Below are positions 15,511 through 23,951 of a stretch of DNA of 31,664 bases, piece after piece. Each line of letters opens with the position of its first letter. Within the stretch, counting starts at the first letter, position 1. The stretch is from DATLYB01 sp964502525 (lineage in GTDB: Bacteria; Bacteroidota; Bacteroidia; Chitinophagales; CAIOSU01), in assembly GCA_964502525.1 (NCBI GenBank), contig CAZCXH010000045.1:1-31664 (forward strand). The letters run 5' to 3'. Both the position numbers and the translations under genes were made by a program. The notes under the pieces were generated by a model. The model searched no databases. It was not told the DNA's origin and saw only the letters and a program-made list of their open reading frames with translations.

Positions 15511-16293
15511 TTGTTCGAATTAGACACTACCCTCCTGCAAACCATCCTCATCCTGACCATTACAGGTCTTGTTTCCGGTTTCATCAATACAGTTGCCGGA
15601 GGCGGTTCTCTGCTTACCCTTCCCGTTTTCATTTTCATGGGATTCCCATCGGACATTGCCAACGGAACGAACAGGGTGGCTATTTTCTTTTCCAGCCTTT
15701 CCTCCACCTATGCCTTCAGAAGGCAGGGGATCAGAGGGCTCAGGTATGGCATGTGGCTGGGCATTGCTGCGATGGCGGGCGCTATTCCTGGCGCTTGGAT
15801 AGCCATGAAGATGGATGACCGGGTCTTTGAAAGAGTGCTGGCGATTATCATGTTTGTTGTCGCGGCATTCATCGTTATCGAACCATTTTTCAGAAAGCAA
15901 TATGATTATGAAATGCAAAGTCCGGCACGACTTGCCATTGCATTGATTATTTTTTTCTTCATCGGTGTCTATGGCGGGTTTCTTCAGGCAGGAGCGGGCT
16001 TTCTCATCATCGCAGCGCTTTCAGCGATCAACCGGATGAACCTTGTGAAAAGCAACAACATAAAATCTATTGTTACCTTTTTCCTCACCATCATTGCCCT
16101 TTCCATGTTCGCACTGAATGGAAAAATTGATTGGAAGTACGGATTGATACTGGCTGTCGGTCAAAGTGCGGGCGGATGGATGGGAAGCCATTGGTCAGTC
16201 AGGAAGGGAGAAGCCTGGATTCGCAGGGTGCTGCTCGTGATGATCGTGCTTATGGCGTTGAAATTATTGGGTGTGCCCTGGCTGAATCCCTGA
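15511..16293 (+). CDS. TauE/SafE family membrane permease (sulfite/organosulfonate exporter type)
   Basis: A 260-residue inner-membrane protein with seven to eight hydrophobic segments. It shows the duplicated TauE signature: GFINTVAGGGSLLTLPVFIFMG with NGTNRVAIFFSSLSST in the first half, and GGFLQAGAGFLIIAALSAIN with KSNNIKSIVTFFLTIIAL in the second. The family (PF01925) is linked to export of sulfite or sulfoacetate; the substrate here is unknown. The start is TTG at 15511, directly after an in-frame TAG, with no ATG before the first membrane segment. It is divergent from the coaX run and convergent with a small exported-protein gene, the junction holding a GC-rich hairpin. Confidence 0.88.
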   Translation: MFELDTTLLQTILILTITGLVSGFINTVAGGGSLLTLPVFIFMGFPSDIANGTNRVAIFFSSLSSTYAFRRQGIRGLRYGMWLGIAAMAGAIPGAWIAMKMDDRVFERVLAIIMFVVAAFIVIEPFFRKQYDYEMQSPARLAIALIIFFFIGVYGGFLQAGAGFLIIAALSAINRMNLVKSNNIKSIVTFFLTIIALSMFALNGKIDWKYGLILAVGQSAGGWMGSHWSVRKGEAWIRRVLLVMIVLMALKLLGVPWLNP

Positions 16294-16313
16294 TTGATTC
16301 GTTGCAAAAACAC

Positions 16314-16339
16314 CAATGGCCCGCTCGCGCAGGCCATTG
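16314..16339. terminator. Hairpin between convergent genes (possible bidirectional terminator)
   Basis: caatggcc (16314-16321) pairs perfectly with ggccattg (16332-16339) across a 10-nt loop. It lies between the stops at 16293 (plus) and 16368 (minus). There is no T-run on either side, so an intrinsic terminator is uncertain; a small palindromic repeat is the alternative. Confidence 0.45.
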
Positions 16340-16367
16340 CCATAGGTTATCTATGTTGAAATTTTGT

Positions 16368-16841
16368 TCAGAATCTCAGTCCCAAACCAATGTCTCCGCT
16401 CTTGGGCAGGACGAGTTCTGAAAATACTTCGCCTTGCTTGTTTCTCATCTTTTTCAGGGTGTCTGTGCCCCTCATGATAAGAATGGCTCCGGCCACGCTG
16501 GTGAGCGCTCCTGTTGCAATCATTATCATGCCGCCCCTGCGGTTAGCCTGATTTTCGATTTCATCACCTTCCGGATTAACGTTGATTTCCGGATGGTTCA
16601 CCTTATGCGTTCCGAAGCCGATCATCACCAACCCTGACGGCAGCATGACGCCTCCTGTGGCGAGTTGCGTGATGCCGATCTGGCGAATGAATGATTTGCT
16701 TCTGGCATAACCATTATCCTGTTCTTTCGCCCAGCTTACATGCTGGTCGTTTCCTGCTGGTTCCTGATTAGTTTGGGCAAAGCTCACTGAGCTCATCAGC
16801 GCCAATACAAAAATCGCGATTGCATTTTTCATCCCTCTCAT
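16368..16841 (-). CDS. Small exported protein of unknown function
   Basis: A 157-residue protein. The signal peptide IAIFVLALMSSVSFAQ gives a mature N-terminus near TNQEPAGND. The mature part has two hydrophobic segments, LATGGVMLPSGLVMIGFG and GMIMIATGALTSVAGAILIM, separated by a polar loop, and ends SGDIGLGLRF, a terminal aromatic as in barrel proteins. I do not recognise a family. ATG at 16841 or at 16832 (MKNAIAIF) both work. It is monocistronic, convergent with the TauE-type gene, and preceded by about 300 bases without a gene. Confidence 0.65.
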   Translation of the reverse strand: MRGMKNAIAIFVLALMSSVSFAQTNQEPAGNDQHVSWAKEQDNGYARSKSFIRQIGITQLATGGVMLPSGLVMIGFGTHKVNHPEINVNPEGDEIENQANRRGGMIMIATGALTSVAGAILIMRGTDTLKKMRNKQGEVFSELVLPKSGDIGLGLRF

Positions 16842-17141
16842 AGTTTCCGGTTTTTAGGGTTAACAAAAAAGTTACAACTGATACGCTAACAGTCGGATAA
16901 GGTTGCGCGGGTTGGCGCGAATTTGTTCAGCGATGCGCGCAAAGCAGCAGCAGTTCAGCAAGTCTGTGAACAGAAAATAATGGCTTTATTCAGAAACTTA
17001 TAGCCTTGGTTTGCATTCATAATTTGGGGAAGTTATTTTGACAGTGTTACTAAGTGAGTTAGAAGTCTGTCGTGGGGATAGCGGGACAGTGGGTTGGAGG
17101 ATTAAGAAAGCGGGTTGGAAGGGCTGCTGCTAACGCCCGGC
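16842..17141. other. Gene-free spacer of 300 bases
   Basis: This spacer lies between the PBP1A stop and the start of the small exported protein. It holds a GC-rich patch with gcgcg repeats near 16910-16970, two gttcagc copies, and two gggttgga copies near 17090-17120. Minus-strand TAACTTTT near 16870 could be a poor -7 box for the small exported protein. I find no convincing gene, RNA or long stem-loop here. Confidence 0.4.
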
Positions 17142-19391
17142 TTACCTGTCAAACTCCTCTCCATATGTTTTCGGCTTGAATTCAAATTCCGAAACCTTTT
17201 CATAGCGCGAGCAATCCAACTCGATGGTAAGCTTCTGGTGCGGCTTTTCGAAAGTTGCTGCGGGATCATACCCTATGGTTGTATCTGCATAAAGAGTTTT
17301 GAAGAATGACGCCCATATCGGCAGCGCGGAGCTTGCACCTTGTCCATACTTCATGGATTCAAAGCGCATGAAGCGGTCTTCACCGCCCACCCAGGCTCCC
17401 GCAACAAGCTGCGGTGTGATGCCCATAAACCACCCGTCAGAATGGTTTTGGGTGGTGCCTGTCTTCCCGCCAATGTCGTTCCTTAATCCGTATCCGTATT
17501 GAGGAAGCCATAGCCTCATGCCCGTGCCATGCTTGACAATATATTGCAACATCTGCACCATCACAAATGCAGTTTGTTCGCTCATCGCCTCCTTTGCTTC
17601 TGTCGGGAATTCCTGTATAATGCTGCCATTCTTATCTTCAATGCGCGTGATATAAATCGGCTTGGAATAGATGCCTTTGTTTGCGTAGGCGGTGTAAGCT
17701 CCGGTCATCTCCAGCAATGTGAGGTCAGCCGTGCCTAAGCACAGCGAAGGGTAAGGATCAATAGGGCTTTCAATTCCCAGCGCGCGCATGAGGTTAATCA
17801 TCGTTTCCGGTCGGATTTCTTTCATCAGGTATGCAGAACATGAGTTGCGCGAATCGGCAAGACAATCGAACAGCGTGTATTTCATTTTGGTGAAGCCCTC
17901 GTCACCGGAATTTTTGGGAGTCCATGGCGGAGTTGCATCTTCGAAAGTATAAGGCACATCGAGCACTTTGAAACAGGGAGAGTACCCGTTGTCAATGGCG
18001 GTGGTATAAAGGAAAGGCTTGATAGTAGATCCCACCTGCCTGTGAGTGGTAACATGATCAAACTGGAAATACTTGTAATTGATGCCGCCCACCCACGCCC
18101 GGATGTTTCCGTTTTTAGGATCAACCGCAAGGAATCCAGCCTGGAGGAACATGCGATGGTGGCGGATTGAGTCGCTGGGCGACATCACCGTATCTATTTC
18201 TCCGTCATAAGAGAAAATGGTCATCGGAATAGCTGTCTTGAAAGCCTTCATGATTGAATCATTGGGAGCACCGGCTTCTTTCATTGACCGATAACGCTCC
18301 GATGTTTTAATGGCTTTTTGAAATTCATCCTTCTGGTCTTTCCACGGATCTTTCTTTTCCCATTGCTTGTCAAATTCCACTTGCAGCGTCTTCATGTGCT
18401 GAACGACTGCCGCCTCCGCCATTTCCTGCAGGCGCGAATCAATGGTGGTATAAATTTTCAAGCCATCCTGATACAAATTATATTTTCTCGTGGTGTCAAG
18501 CCCTGCATGCTGGTGGAGCCATTGCTGCACGTTCAGCCTGAGATATTCACGGAAATAGGGAGCCAGCCCTTCCGTATGCGAAGGGGCTTTGTAATCCAAG
18601 ACAATGGGCAACTGTTGAAGGCTGTCGAATTCCGCCTCAGTGATATATCCGTATTTTTGCATTTGAAAGAGCACCACGTTTCGCCTGTTTTTCGAGCTTT
18701 CCGGATTCCTTTTGGGGTTGAATTGCGTGGGAGCTTTCAGCATCCCCACCAGGATGGCGCTCTCATCAATGGTCAGCGAATCAGTCGGCTTGTTGAAATA
18801 GGTCTTTGCCGCAGATTTGATGCCGTAAGAGTTGCTGCTGAATTCCACGGTGTTGAGATACATCGTGATGATCTCGTTCTTGGTATAGCGGCTTTCCAGC
18901 CTCACCGCGATGATCCACTCCTTGAATTTCCGCATGACAAGCTGAAGCTTGTTCAACCTATCGCGGGGGAAAAGATTCTTGGCAAGCTGCTGCGTGATGG
19001 TGCTGCCGCCACCGCGGTCCTGTCCCAAAAGATTTCTGACCAGCACGCTGAAAACCGCCCGCGAGTCAATGCCCGAATGCTGTTCAAACCGGATGTCCTC
19101 TGTGGCGATCAGCGCATTGACAAGGTGCTCAGGCAACTCGCTGAATTTTGCGTTAGAACGGTTTTTACTGTAATATTTTCCCAATATGGCACCATCGCTC
19201 GAATAGATTTCCGTGGCAAGTTCGCTTTTAGGATTTTCAAGGATGTCGAAGCCGGGAAGTTCACCGAAGGTTCCGTCTGCAACAAGCTTAAAGAAGGCTG
19301 CGACTCCTGCTATGAACATGATGAACCCGACCCAGAAGATGGCGAGATATTTCCAGACGTCTGTTCTTTTATTGGATTTCTTCTGTCCCAC
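17142..19391 (-). CDS. mrcA: Penicillin-binding protein 1A, bifunctional transglycosylase/transpeptidase
   Basis: A 749-residue peptidoglycan synthase: a short basic N-tail, one membrane anchor (YLAIFWVGFIMFIAGVAAFF), then a GT51 domain with the catalytic Glu in ATEDIRFEQHSGID and the GGGSTITQQLAKNLFPR motif. The transpeptidase domain has the nucleophile Ser in GSTIKPFLY, an SxN-type SRNSCS, and KTGT in GGKTGTTQNHSDGWF. It polymerises lipid II and cross-links stem peptides outside the inner membrane. The start is GTG at 19391, immediately before the basic tail GQKKSNKR. It follows porW after 83 bases on the same strand. An unrelated 381-codon open frame runs antisense through its 5' half and is a shadow. 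Confidence 0.96.
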   Translation of the reverse strand: MGQKKSNKRTDVWKYLAIFWVGFIMFIAGVAAFFKLVADGTFGELPGFDILENPKSELATEIYSSDGAILGKYYSKNRSNAKFSELPEHLVNALIATEDIRFEQHSGIDSRAVFSVLVRNLLGQDRGGGSTITQQLAKNLFPRDRLNKLQLVMRKFKEWIIAVRLESRYTKNEIITMYLNTVEFSSNSYGIKSAAKTYFNKPTDSLTIDESAILVGMLKAPTQFNPKRNPESSKNRRNVVLFQMQKYGYITEAEFDSLQQLPIVLDYKAPSHTEGLAPYFREYLRLNVQQWLHQHAGLDTTRKYNLYQDGLKIYTTIDSRLQEMAEAAVVQHMKTLQVEFDKQWEKKDPWKDQKDEFQKAIKTSERYRSMKEAGAPNDSIMKAFKTAIPMTIFSYDGEIDTVMSPSDSIRHHRMFLQAGFLAVDPKNGNIRAWVGGINYKYFQFDHVTTHRQVGSTIKPFLYTTAIDNGYSPCFKVLDVPYTFEDATPPWTPKNSGDEGFTKMKYTLFDCLADSRNSCSAYLMKEIRPETMINLMRALGIESPIDPYPSLCLGTADLTLLEMTGAYTAYANKGIYSKPIYITRIEDKNGSIIQEFPTEAKEAMSEQTAFVMVQMLQYIVKHGTGMRLWLPQYGYGLRNDIGGKTGTTQNHSDGWFMGITPQLVAGAWVGGEDRFMRFESMKYGQGASSALPIWASFFKTLYADTTIGYDPAATFEKPHQKLTIELDCSRYEKVSEFEFKPKTYGEEFDR

Positions 19392-19402
19392 TTTTGTAAT
19401 GT

Positions 19403-19454
19403 TAACCGGTTACTGAATAAGCAGCGGATAGACTTTTGCCCAATTATCCGGTTA
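19403..19454. promoter_or_regulatory. Paired ccggtta sites between porW and PBP1A
   Basis: taaccggtta (19403-19412) is a perfect 10-base palindrome, and a second half-copy, atccggtta, lies about 42 bases away. They sit in the 83-base gap before the PBP1A start and could be a regulator's sites; chance is not excluded. A separate small hairpin, cattac...gtaatg (19473-19490), overlaps the porW stop. Confidence 0.25.
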
Positions 19455-19474
19455 TGCGATTAACAGATAAGGCA

Positions 19475-22225
19475 TTACGGGTTTGTAATGTAACGAGCTT
19501 CAAAAAACTTAAAATACGAATCAGCTTCCCGGTGCATAATGACCTTGTTGAAATTAACATCAGACATGACGCACAGCCTCAGTGAATTTTGCGGATAAGC
19601 CTGAAACGTTTCCGCGCTCGCGCTGATGGCATTGTAGTAATTAACGGCAGCTTTCATGTTCTTAAAGCTTTTCACCAGCAGCAATGCCGTTTTGCCATCC
19701 AGCGAAACAGTGCTGATATTCAGTTCTTCGAGGCTGCGGTTGTGGTCGTTATACGCTGCAATGCCATTGGTGAGGTCTGAGGAATGGATGGAGTCATTGT
19801 TGAATGCAACTGCAAAGAAGTGCATGGCATCAACATCATATTTGAAATCGCTGATGTTGATCTGAACCTGGTAGGTGGAATCCTGGCTCACCCTCAGGAA
19901 GTTGATGATCTCCTGCGCCTTTTCGCCCTCCCCGGTGGAAGGATAATCGTCAACAATTGTTTGGAGCGCATCGAGGTATCTGGCGATATCCTTTGTTTTT
20001 GCTATTGTCTGGGCTTCGAGCAGCGCGAATTTCGGCTTCAGGCTGTTATTTGGAAAAACAGAGTCGGCTTTCCGGATAGAGGCAAATGCCTCTTCGAGCT
20101 GGTTGTTCAAATACATGTTATAAACGCTCTCATAATAGTCCTGCAGGATTTTGTCCCTCATCTTTTCCTCTTCGAGCAACTCCGGATTGATGATGTATTT
20201 GGCAAAGATGCTTTTCGGGAACTCATTCAGCAGAATATTTTTGTAATTTTCCGCTTTACTGCCATTGCCTAGTTCCTTGTAAAGTATGTAAAGGTTATAA
20301 TGCGCTTCGGGCGCATGCTCGTTCTTCGGGAAACGCGTAACTAATTTCTCAAAAGTTTCAATCGCCTTGTTATTGTTTTTCAGATCAACGCGGTAAATGT
20401 TTCCCATCTTGTAAAGGGCGTCAGATATCAGCTTGTTTGATTGCTCCGCCTGTTCGCTTGAGATGGGCAGGGCTTTGAGCAATGCGTCCCTGTCAAGATT
20501 GGAATCGGAAAGGCTCACAGTGCCGGAATCAGCGCTGGTCGTGTCGCTTGCGATGTCCGCAGCGGAGGAAGAGCTTTTGTCAAGGCGTCTCCAATGGTCT
20601 TCGAGCGGGCGCTGCCCCCATTTTTTAATGAAGTTGTTGTAACCGTTTGATTTGGCGGTGGAGTTATAGAAATACCATCCCGAGGTTGACGCGGTGGCAT
20701 TGTTGTCAAGGGGCTTGTTCTGGATTAAAGGCGCGTTGGGATCGTTGTTTGCATCATCCGGCTTGCGTTCCTTTTCTTTTTGCCACATGATTTTGTCAAT
20801 GATTTTGTCGCGCTCTTTCTCAGGAAGCGATGCGATATATAAAAGGCTGTCCTGCTCTGTGACGATTTCCATTTGTCTTATCAGGCCGGTCAGGATATCC
20901 GCTCTTGTTTTAATGACTTCGTAATGAACGTAGCTGCTTGGGAGAGTTGCCTGGGCACTGTCGTAGTAAGCCTGCGCTTTCACGTAGTCTTCATCGTTGT
21001 AATAAATCTCGGCAAGCTTGTAGAATGACAGCCCTTTCTGCATGTTATTGGTTGTGGACGTCCTGATGGATTTTTCAAGATTCTCGATGGTTTTCGGCTT
21101 GTCGCCCCGACTCCATGCCAGCTCGGCAAGCGAATAATAGATTTGATCGTAGAAGTCCTTGTTTTTTCTGTCTTTCAGCAGCTTGTTAAGCAGCTTGGTG
21201 ATTTCCCCCGCAGACATGGATTTATCAAAACCCGCCACCCTGGCAATGCTCAATTTGGCATTGAACTCCATGTCGAACTTGGGGCGGTTTTTCAAAACCT
21301 GCTTATAGTTGTCAATAGCTCTGGAGTATGACTTGTTCATCTCATATATCTGCCCCAGCACATAATAGTACCGTGACTTGTATTTCTTTTTCCTCGTTAC
21401 GGAAACCGCCTGCGTCAGCGGCTGAACCGCTCTTTCCGGGGTTCCACGGATGATGGCAAGATTTGCTTTTGTCACGGCAAGTTCCCTTCTCAGCTTCTTT
21501 GGAAAATCTTCTTCTGCTTCAATGATGGTGATAACAGCATCAGCTTCCCGGTATTTCTTCTGCTCTGCATAAGTATCAACCATCCAGACAAGCGCCTGGG
21601 GACGCACAGGCACCGGTTTCAGCAAATCAGTGAATGAAGCGTTCTTCTTACCCCCTGCTTTTTTGGGCGGGGTTGTGGTTTGCGTTGCCTGGACATCCGA
21701 CTTTATCGGAACCTTCTTCGATGAGCTTTTCTTCTTTTTCTTCTTTTTACTGCTTTTCTTTTTTTTCTTCTTTTTTTTCTTTTTGTTGTCCTGCTTCTTT
21801 GACTCTTTCACTTCCTCGTCTTTGAATTCCGTATTGATATACTTGAATGACTCGATGGCCGCTTCATAATTCTCCTTCAGGAAGTAGGATTTGCCCACCA
21901 GCAGGTAGCTGTTGTCGGTCCACCGGCTTGGCTCGTGGCGCTTGATCGCATAAGAAGCTTTTTTAATCACCTCATCCAGGTCGGTACCATAGGTTTTAAC
22001 CAGTTCCGGCACCCTGTCGGTTCTGAGAAGAAGCAGGGAATCATAATTATCCTGGTAAGAGGCGGCAACGCTTTTCTGAATGGTTTTCAGCTTCTCATTA
22101 CCGTTGAAGTAGGCGTTATTCCGTGCGGTTATATTGTGATAAGTTTGCCGTGTCGCTGAACACCCCATCAGTGTAATAACGGCAAAAAAAATAGCTGCAA
22201 AAACAGGAATTTTAGGCGCTTTCAA
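19475..22225 (-). CDS. porW: T9SS-associated TPR lipoprotein PorW/SprE
   Basis: A 916-residue protein. The lipoprotein signal FAAIFFAVITLMGC puts the lipidated Cys at residue 22, followed by SATRQTYHNITARNNAYFNGNEKLK, the opening typical of PorW (Porphyromonas) and SprE (Flavobacterium). TPR-like helical repeats follow, for example YEAAIESFKYINTEF, YSRAIDNYKQVLKNRP, NKAIETFEKLVTRFPKNEHAPEAHYNLYILY and MYLNNQLEEAFASIRKADSVFPN. PorW is needed for type IX secretion in the periplasm, linking the outer-membrane translocon to the PorLM motor side. An almost pure Lys/Ser insertion occupies residues 148-171. The start is TTG at 22225, the only option that keeps the signal peptide. A matching promoter lies 38 bases upstream. 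Confidence 0.9.
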   Translation of the reverse strand: MKAPKIPVFAAIFFAVITLMGCSATRQTYHNITARNNAYFNGNEKLKTIQKSVAASYQDNYDSLLLLRTDRVPELVKTYGTDLDEVIKKASYAIKRHEPSRWTDNSYLLVGKSYFLKENYEAAIESFKYINTEFKDEEVKESKKQDNKKKKKKKKKKSSKKKKKKKSSSKKVPIKSDVQATQTTTPPKKAGGKKNASFTDLLKPVPVRPQALVWMVDTYAEQKKYREADAVITIIEAEEDFPKKLRRELAVTKANLAIIRGTPERAVQPLTQAVSVTRKKKYKSRYYYVLGQIYEMNKSYSRAIDNYKQVLKNRPKFDMEFNAKLSIARVAGFDKSMSAGEITKLLNKLLKDRKNKDFYDQIYYSLAELAWSRGDKPKTIENLEKSIRTSTTNNMQKGLSFYKLAEIYYNDEDYVKAQAYYDSAQATLPSSYVHYEVIKTRADILTGLIRQMEIVTEQDSLLYIASLPEKERDKIIDKIMWQKEKERKPDDANNDPNAPLIQNKPLDNNATASTSGWYFYNSTAKSNGYNNFIKKWGQRPLEDHWRRLDKSSSSAADIASDTTSADSGTVSLSDSNLDRDALLKALPISSEQAEQSNKLISDALYKMGNIYRVDLKNNNKAIETFEKLVTRFPKNEHAPEAHYNLYILYKELGNGSKAENYKNILLNEFPKSIFAKYIINPELLEEEKMRDKILQDYYESVYNMYLNNQLEEAFASIRKADSVFPNNSLKPKFALLEAQTIAKTKDIARYLDALQTIVDDYPSTGEGEKAQEIINFLRVSQDSTYQVQINISDFKYDVDAMHFFAVAFNNDSIHSSDLTNGIAAYNDHNRSLEELNISTVSLDGKTALLLVKSFKNMKAAVNYYNAISASAETFQAYPQNSLRLCVMSDVNFNKVIMHREADSYFKFFEARYITNP
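21713..21784 (-). repeat. Low-complexity AAA/AAG tract in porW (Lys/Ser-rich, residues 148-171)
   Basis: Twenty-four codons give ten Lys, two Ser, seven Lys, three Ser and two Lys. The coding strand contains several long A runs, so slippage of one base would shift the frame of most of the protein. The tract lies between the first TPR-like helices and the next block. Confidence 0.85.
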
Positions 22226-22262
22226 AAGGCTGATTTTATCACCATTACTAACTCGGAATCAG

Positions 22263-22270
22263 CAAAATTA
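22263..22270 (-). promoter_or_regulatory. -7 element of the porW promoter
   Basis: The minus strand reads TAATTTTG, a full match to TAnnTTTG. A TTG 21 bases upstream (in GATTG) could be the -33 box. Transcription would begin near 22256, leaving a leader of about 30 bases before the TTG start codon. Confidence 0.5.
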
Positions 22271-22306
22271 TTTTAATTTTTTCCAAAAGAACAATCAAAC
22301 CGGATT

Positions 22307-23173
22307 GTGAAACAGAAGGAGCGGAAATTTCTCAATAAACTGCGCAACAGATACCGGCTCGTCATTCTGAATGACGACACCTTTGAGGAAAGGGCTTCAT
22401 TCAGGCTCACGCGGTTCAACGTTTATATGCTGGCGAGCGCGGTGTTTACGGTGCTGGTAATAGCCATCTTTTCCGTAATTGCTTTCACTCCGCTTAAGGA
22501 ATACATACCCGGATATGGCGATGTGAACCGCAGAAAAGATATTATGGCGCTTGAGGTGAAATCGGATTCGCTGAACAGGCTTGTAATGCAACAGGATATG
22601 TGGATACGCAATATTCGCAATGTGCTGCAGGGCAACGTTGATACTTCCTCCAGGCGGATCACCGACAGCGAAATCAGCTATGACACCATTGATCTTGACA
22701 GGGTGCCGGAAGAGGACCTGCAACTCAGGGAGGAGATGGAGCGCGAACAGCAGTATGCGCTCACCTTTCCGGAAAGCCAGAAAAGAACCGGCTTGGACCT
22801 TTCGCAGATCAATTTCTTTCCACCGCTGAAAGGCTACGTGACGGCAGAATTCAACTCGGCAGACGAGCATTACGGCATTGACATTGCCGGCCCGCAGGAC
22901 GAGCCGATCAAGACGGTCCTGGACGGATATGTGCTGCTCGCATCATGGACGCTGGAGACAGGATACGTGATTGGAATACAGCATGAGCATAACCTGGTGT
23001 CATTCTATAAACACAATTCTGTATTATTAAAAAAAACGGGTAACTTCGTAAAAGCAGGTGACGCTATTGCCATGCAGGGAAGCAGCGGTGAACTTACATC
23101 AGGTCCGCATCTGCATTTCGAGTTGTGGCATGATGGCGTTGCGCTGGACCCCGGGGATTATATTATTTTCTAA
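22307..23173 (+). CDS. M23 family metallopeptidase, membrane-anchored
   Basis: A 288-residue protein: a basic cytoplasmic N-tail (KQKERKFLNKLRNRYR), one membrane segment (YMLASAVFTVLVIAIFSVIAF), a charged helical linker with coiled-coil character to about residue 160, then a LytM/M23 domain. The zinc site is seen as HYGIDIAGP (His and Asp) and GPHLHFELW (HxH). Such enzymes cut or remodel peptidoglycan cross-bridges. The start is GTG at 22307, with no ATG in frame before the tail. A bactofilin gene follows after 14 bases, a pairing known to control cell shape in several phyla. The gene is divergent from porW. Confidence 0.92.
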   Translation: MKQKERKFLNKLRNRYRLVILNDDTFEERASFRLTRFNVYMLASAVFTVLVIAIFSVIAFTPLKEYIPGYGDVNRRKDIMALEVKSDSLNRLVMQQDMWIRNIRNVLQGNVDTSSRRITDSEISYDTIDLDRVPEEDLQLREEMEREQQYALTFPESQKRTGLDLSQINFFPPLKGYVTAEFNSADEHYGIDIAGPQDEPIKTVLDGYVLLASWTLETGYVIGIQHEHNLVSFYKHNSVLLKKTGNFVKAGDAIAMQGSSGELTSGPHLHFELWHDGVALDPGDYIIF

Positions 23174-23187
23174 CCAATAAAATTCCG

Positions 23188-23601
23188 ATGGGCATGTTCA
23201 ACACCAAGCAGGAAAGCGGTTCCAAAGCGGGACAGCCCCTTAATCAAACCAACCAGTTTTGCGAAGGTACGGTGATTGAGGGCGAGATAAAATCGTCAAG
23301 CGATATCAGGCTGGATGGCACCATTCAGGGCAACATCAACTCGAATGCGAAGGTGGTTATCGGTGAAAAGGGCAGGGTGGAAGGGGAATTGCATTGCCAG
23401 AACGGTGATATTTCCGGGTTTGTGAGGGGAAGGGTTGTGGCAAAGGACATGCTTTTCCTTAAGGCTACCGCCAACATTGAGGGCGACATCATCGCCACGA
23501 AGCTGGTAGTGGAGGCGGGAGCCATTTTCAACGGCACCTGCCGCATGGGAGCCATCCAGATGGATAATGAGCAGCAACACTTCGCCAAAGAGGCCGTTTG
23601 A
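23188..23601 (+). CDS. Bactofilin (polymer-forming cytoskeletal protein)
   Basis: A 137-residue protein with a disordered N-tail (to about residue 25) and a bactofilin beta-helix core: GTVIEGEIKSSSDIRLDGTIQGNI, KVVIGEKGRVEGELHCQNGDISGFVRGRVVAKD, then IEGDIIATKLVVEAGAIFNGTCRMG. Bactofilins polymerise on the inner membrane without nucleotides and recruit wall enzymes; the adjacent M23 peptidase is the expected partner. Length is normal. Its last 35 bases overlap the AtpZ gene in another frame, so the two are translationally linked. Confidence 0.95.
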   Translation: MGMFNTKQESGSKAGQPLNQTNQFCEGTVIEGEIKSSSDIRLDGTIQGNINSNAKVVIGEKGRVEGELHCQNGDISGFVRGRVVAKDMLFLKATANIEGDIIATKLVVEAGAIFNGTCRMGAIQMDNEQQHFAKEAV

Positions 23602-23788
23602 CAGTCACATCAGGTATTCGGGATTAGCATTCCAGTTTTTAGCTGCCGTCATAATGGGAGTGCTGCTGGGAAAGTGGCTTGACAGAAAATTTGAAACTTC
23701 AACCCCTGTTTTCACGGCCATTGTTTCTCTTTTTTTTGTAATAGCTTCATTAGTTTTGGTGATCAGGGATTTGCTTCGCAAGAAGTAG
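23567..23788 (+). CDS. atpZ: AtpZ/AtpI-type ATP synthase-associated membrane protein
   Basis: A 73-residue protein with two membrane helices: YSGLAFQFLAAVIMGVLLGKWLD, with the conserved G-x2-LG-x-WLD type turn, and TPVFTAIVSLFFVIASLVLVIRDLL. AtpZ/AtpI proteins help assemble the F-type ATP synthase c-ring and may carry Mg2+. In Bacteroidota it usually follows bactofilin and precedes atpB. Here it is followed by one more membrane protein and then a convergent antiporter, so atpB is missing from this position. ATG at 23567 lies within the bactofilin gene. Confidence 0.85.
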   Translation: MSSNTSPKRPFDSHIRYSGLAFQFLAAVIMGVLLGKWLDRKFETSTPVFTAIVSLFFVIASLVLVIRDLLRKK

Positions 23789-23793
23789 CGCTG

Positions 23794-23898
23794 TGTCAGG
23801 TCAACCCTGCAGATAGTTGTTTACACGTTTACTGTTTACTATTATTTCAACCGTGAATAGGTAAAGTCGTAAACCGTTAAACCAGGAATAACCTGACA
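23794..23898. repeat. Word-palindrome element G (GTTTAC words) in the atpZ downstream spacer
   Basis: The outer arms tgtcaggt (23794-23801) and acctgaca (23891-23898) pair perfectly. Inside, gtttac words (23819-23839) face gtaaa and cgtaaacc words (23861-23883). An inner stem, ttactatt with aataggtaa, closes a loop around 23845-23855. It fills the 163-base gap between atpZ and the next gene and resembles element B in its words. Confidence 0.75.
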
Positions 23899-23951
23899 TG
23901 AAAAGCTTGACGATGCAGTCCGGTTTTGAGATTTAAATTCCTCTGCGTATC

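Noticed and set aside
16842..17141. Hidden gene or structured RNA in the 300-base spacer
   Set aside because: No open frame with a plausible start, no long stem and no known riboswitch core could be recognised; only short GC-rich and gggttgga repeats.
18318..19463. Long open frame on the plus strand opposite PBP1A
   Set aside because: It lies wholly antisense to a gene with all catalytic motifs, has no recognisable domain, and its length follows from codon bias of the real gene.
21713..21784. Poly-lysine tract in porW as a sequencing or assembly error
   Set aside because: The frame stays open and PorW-like on both sides, and the tract is broken by Ser codons, so a net error is not needed to explain it; read-level data would settle it.
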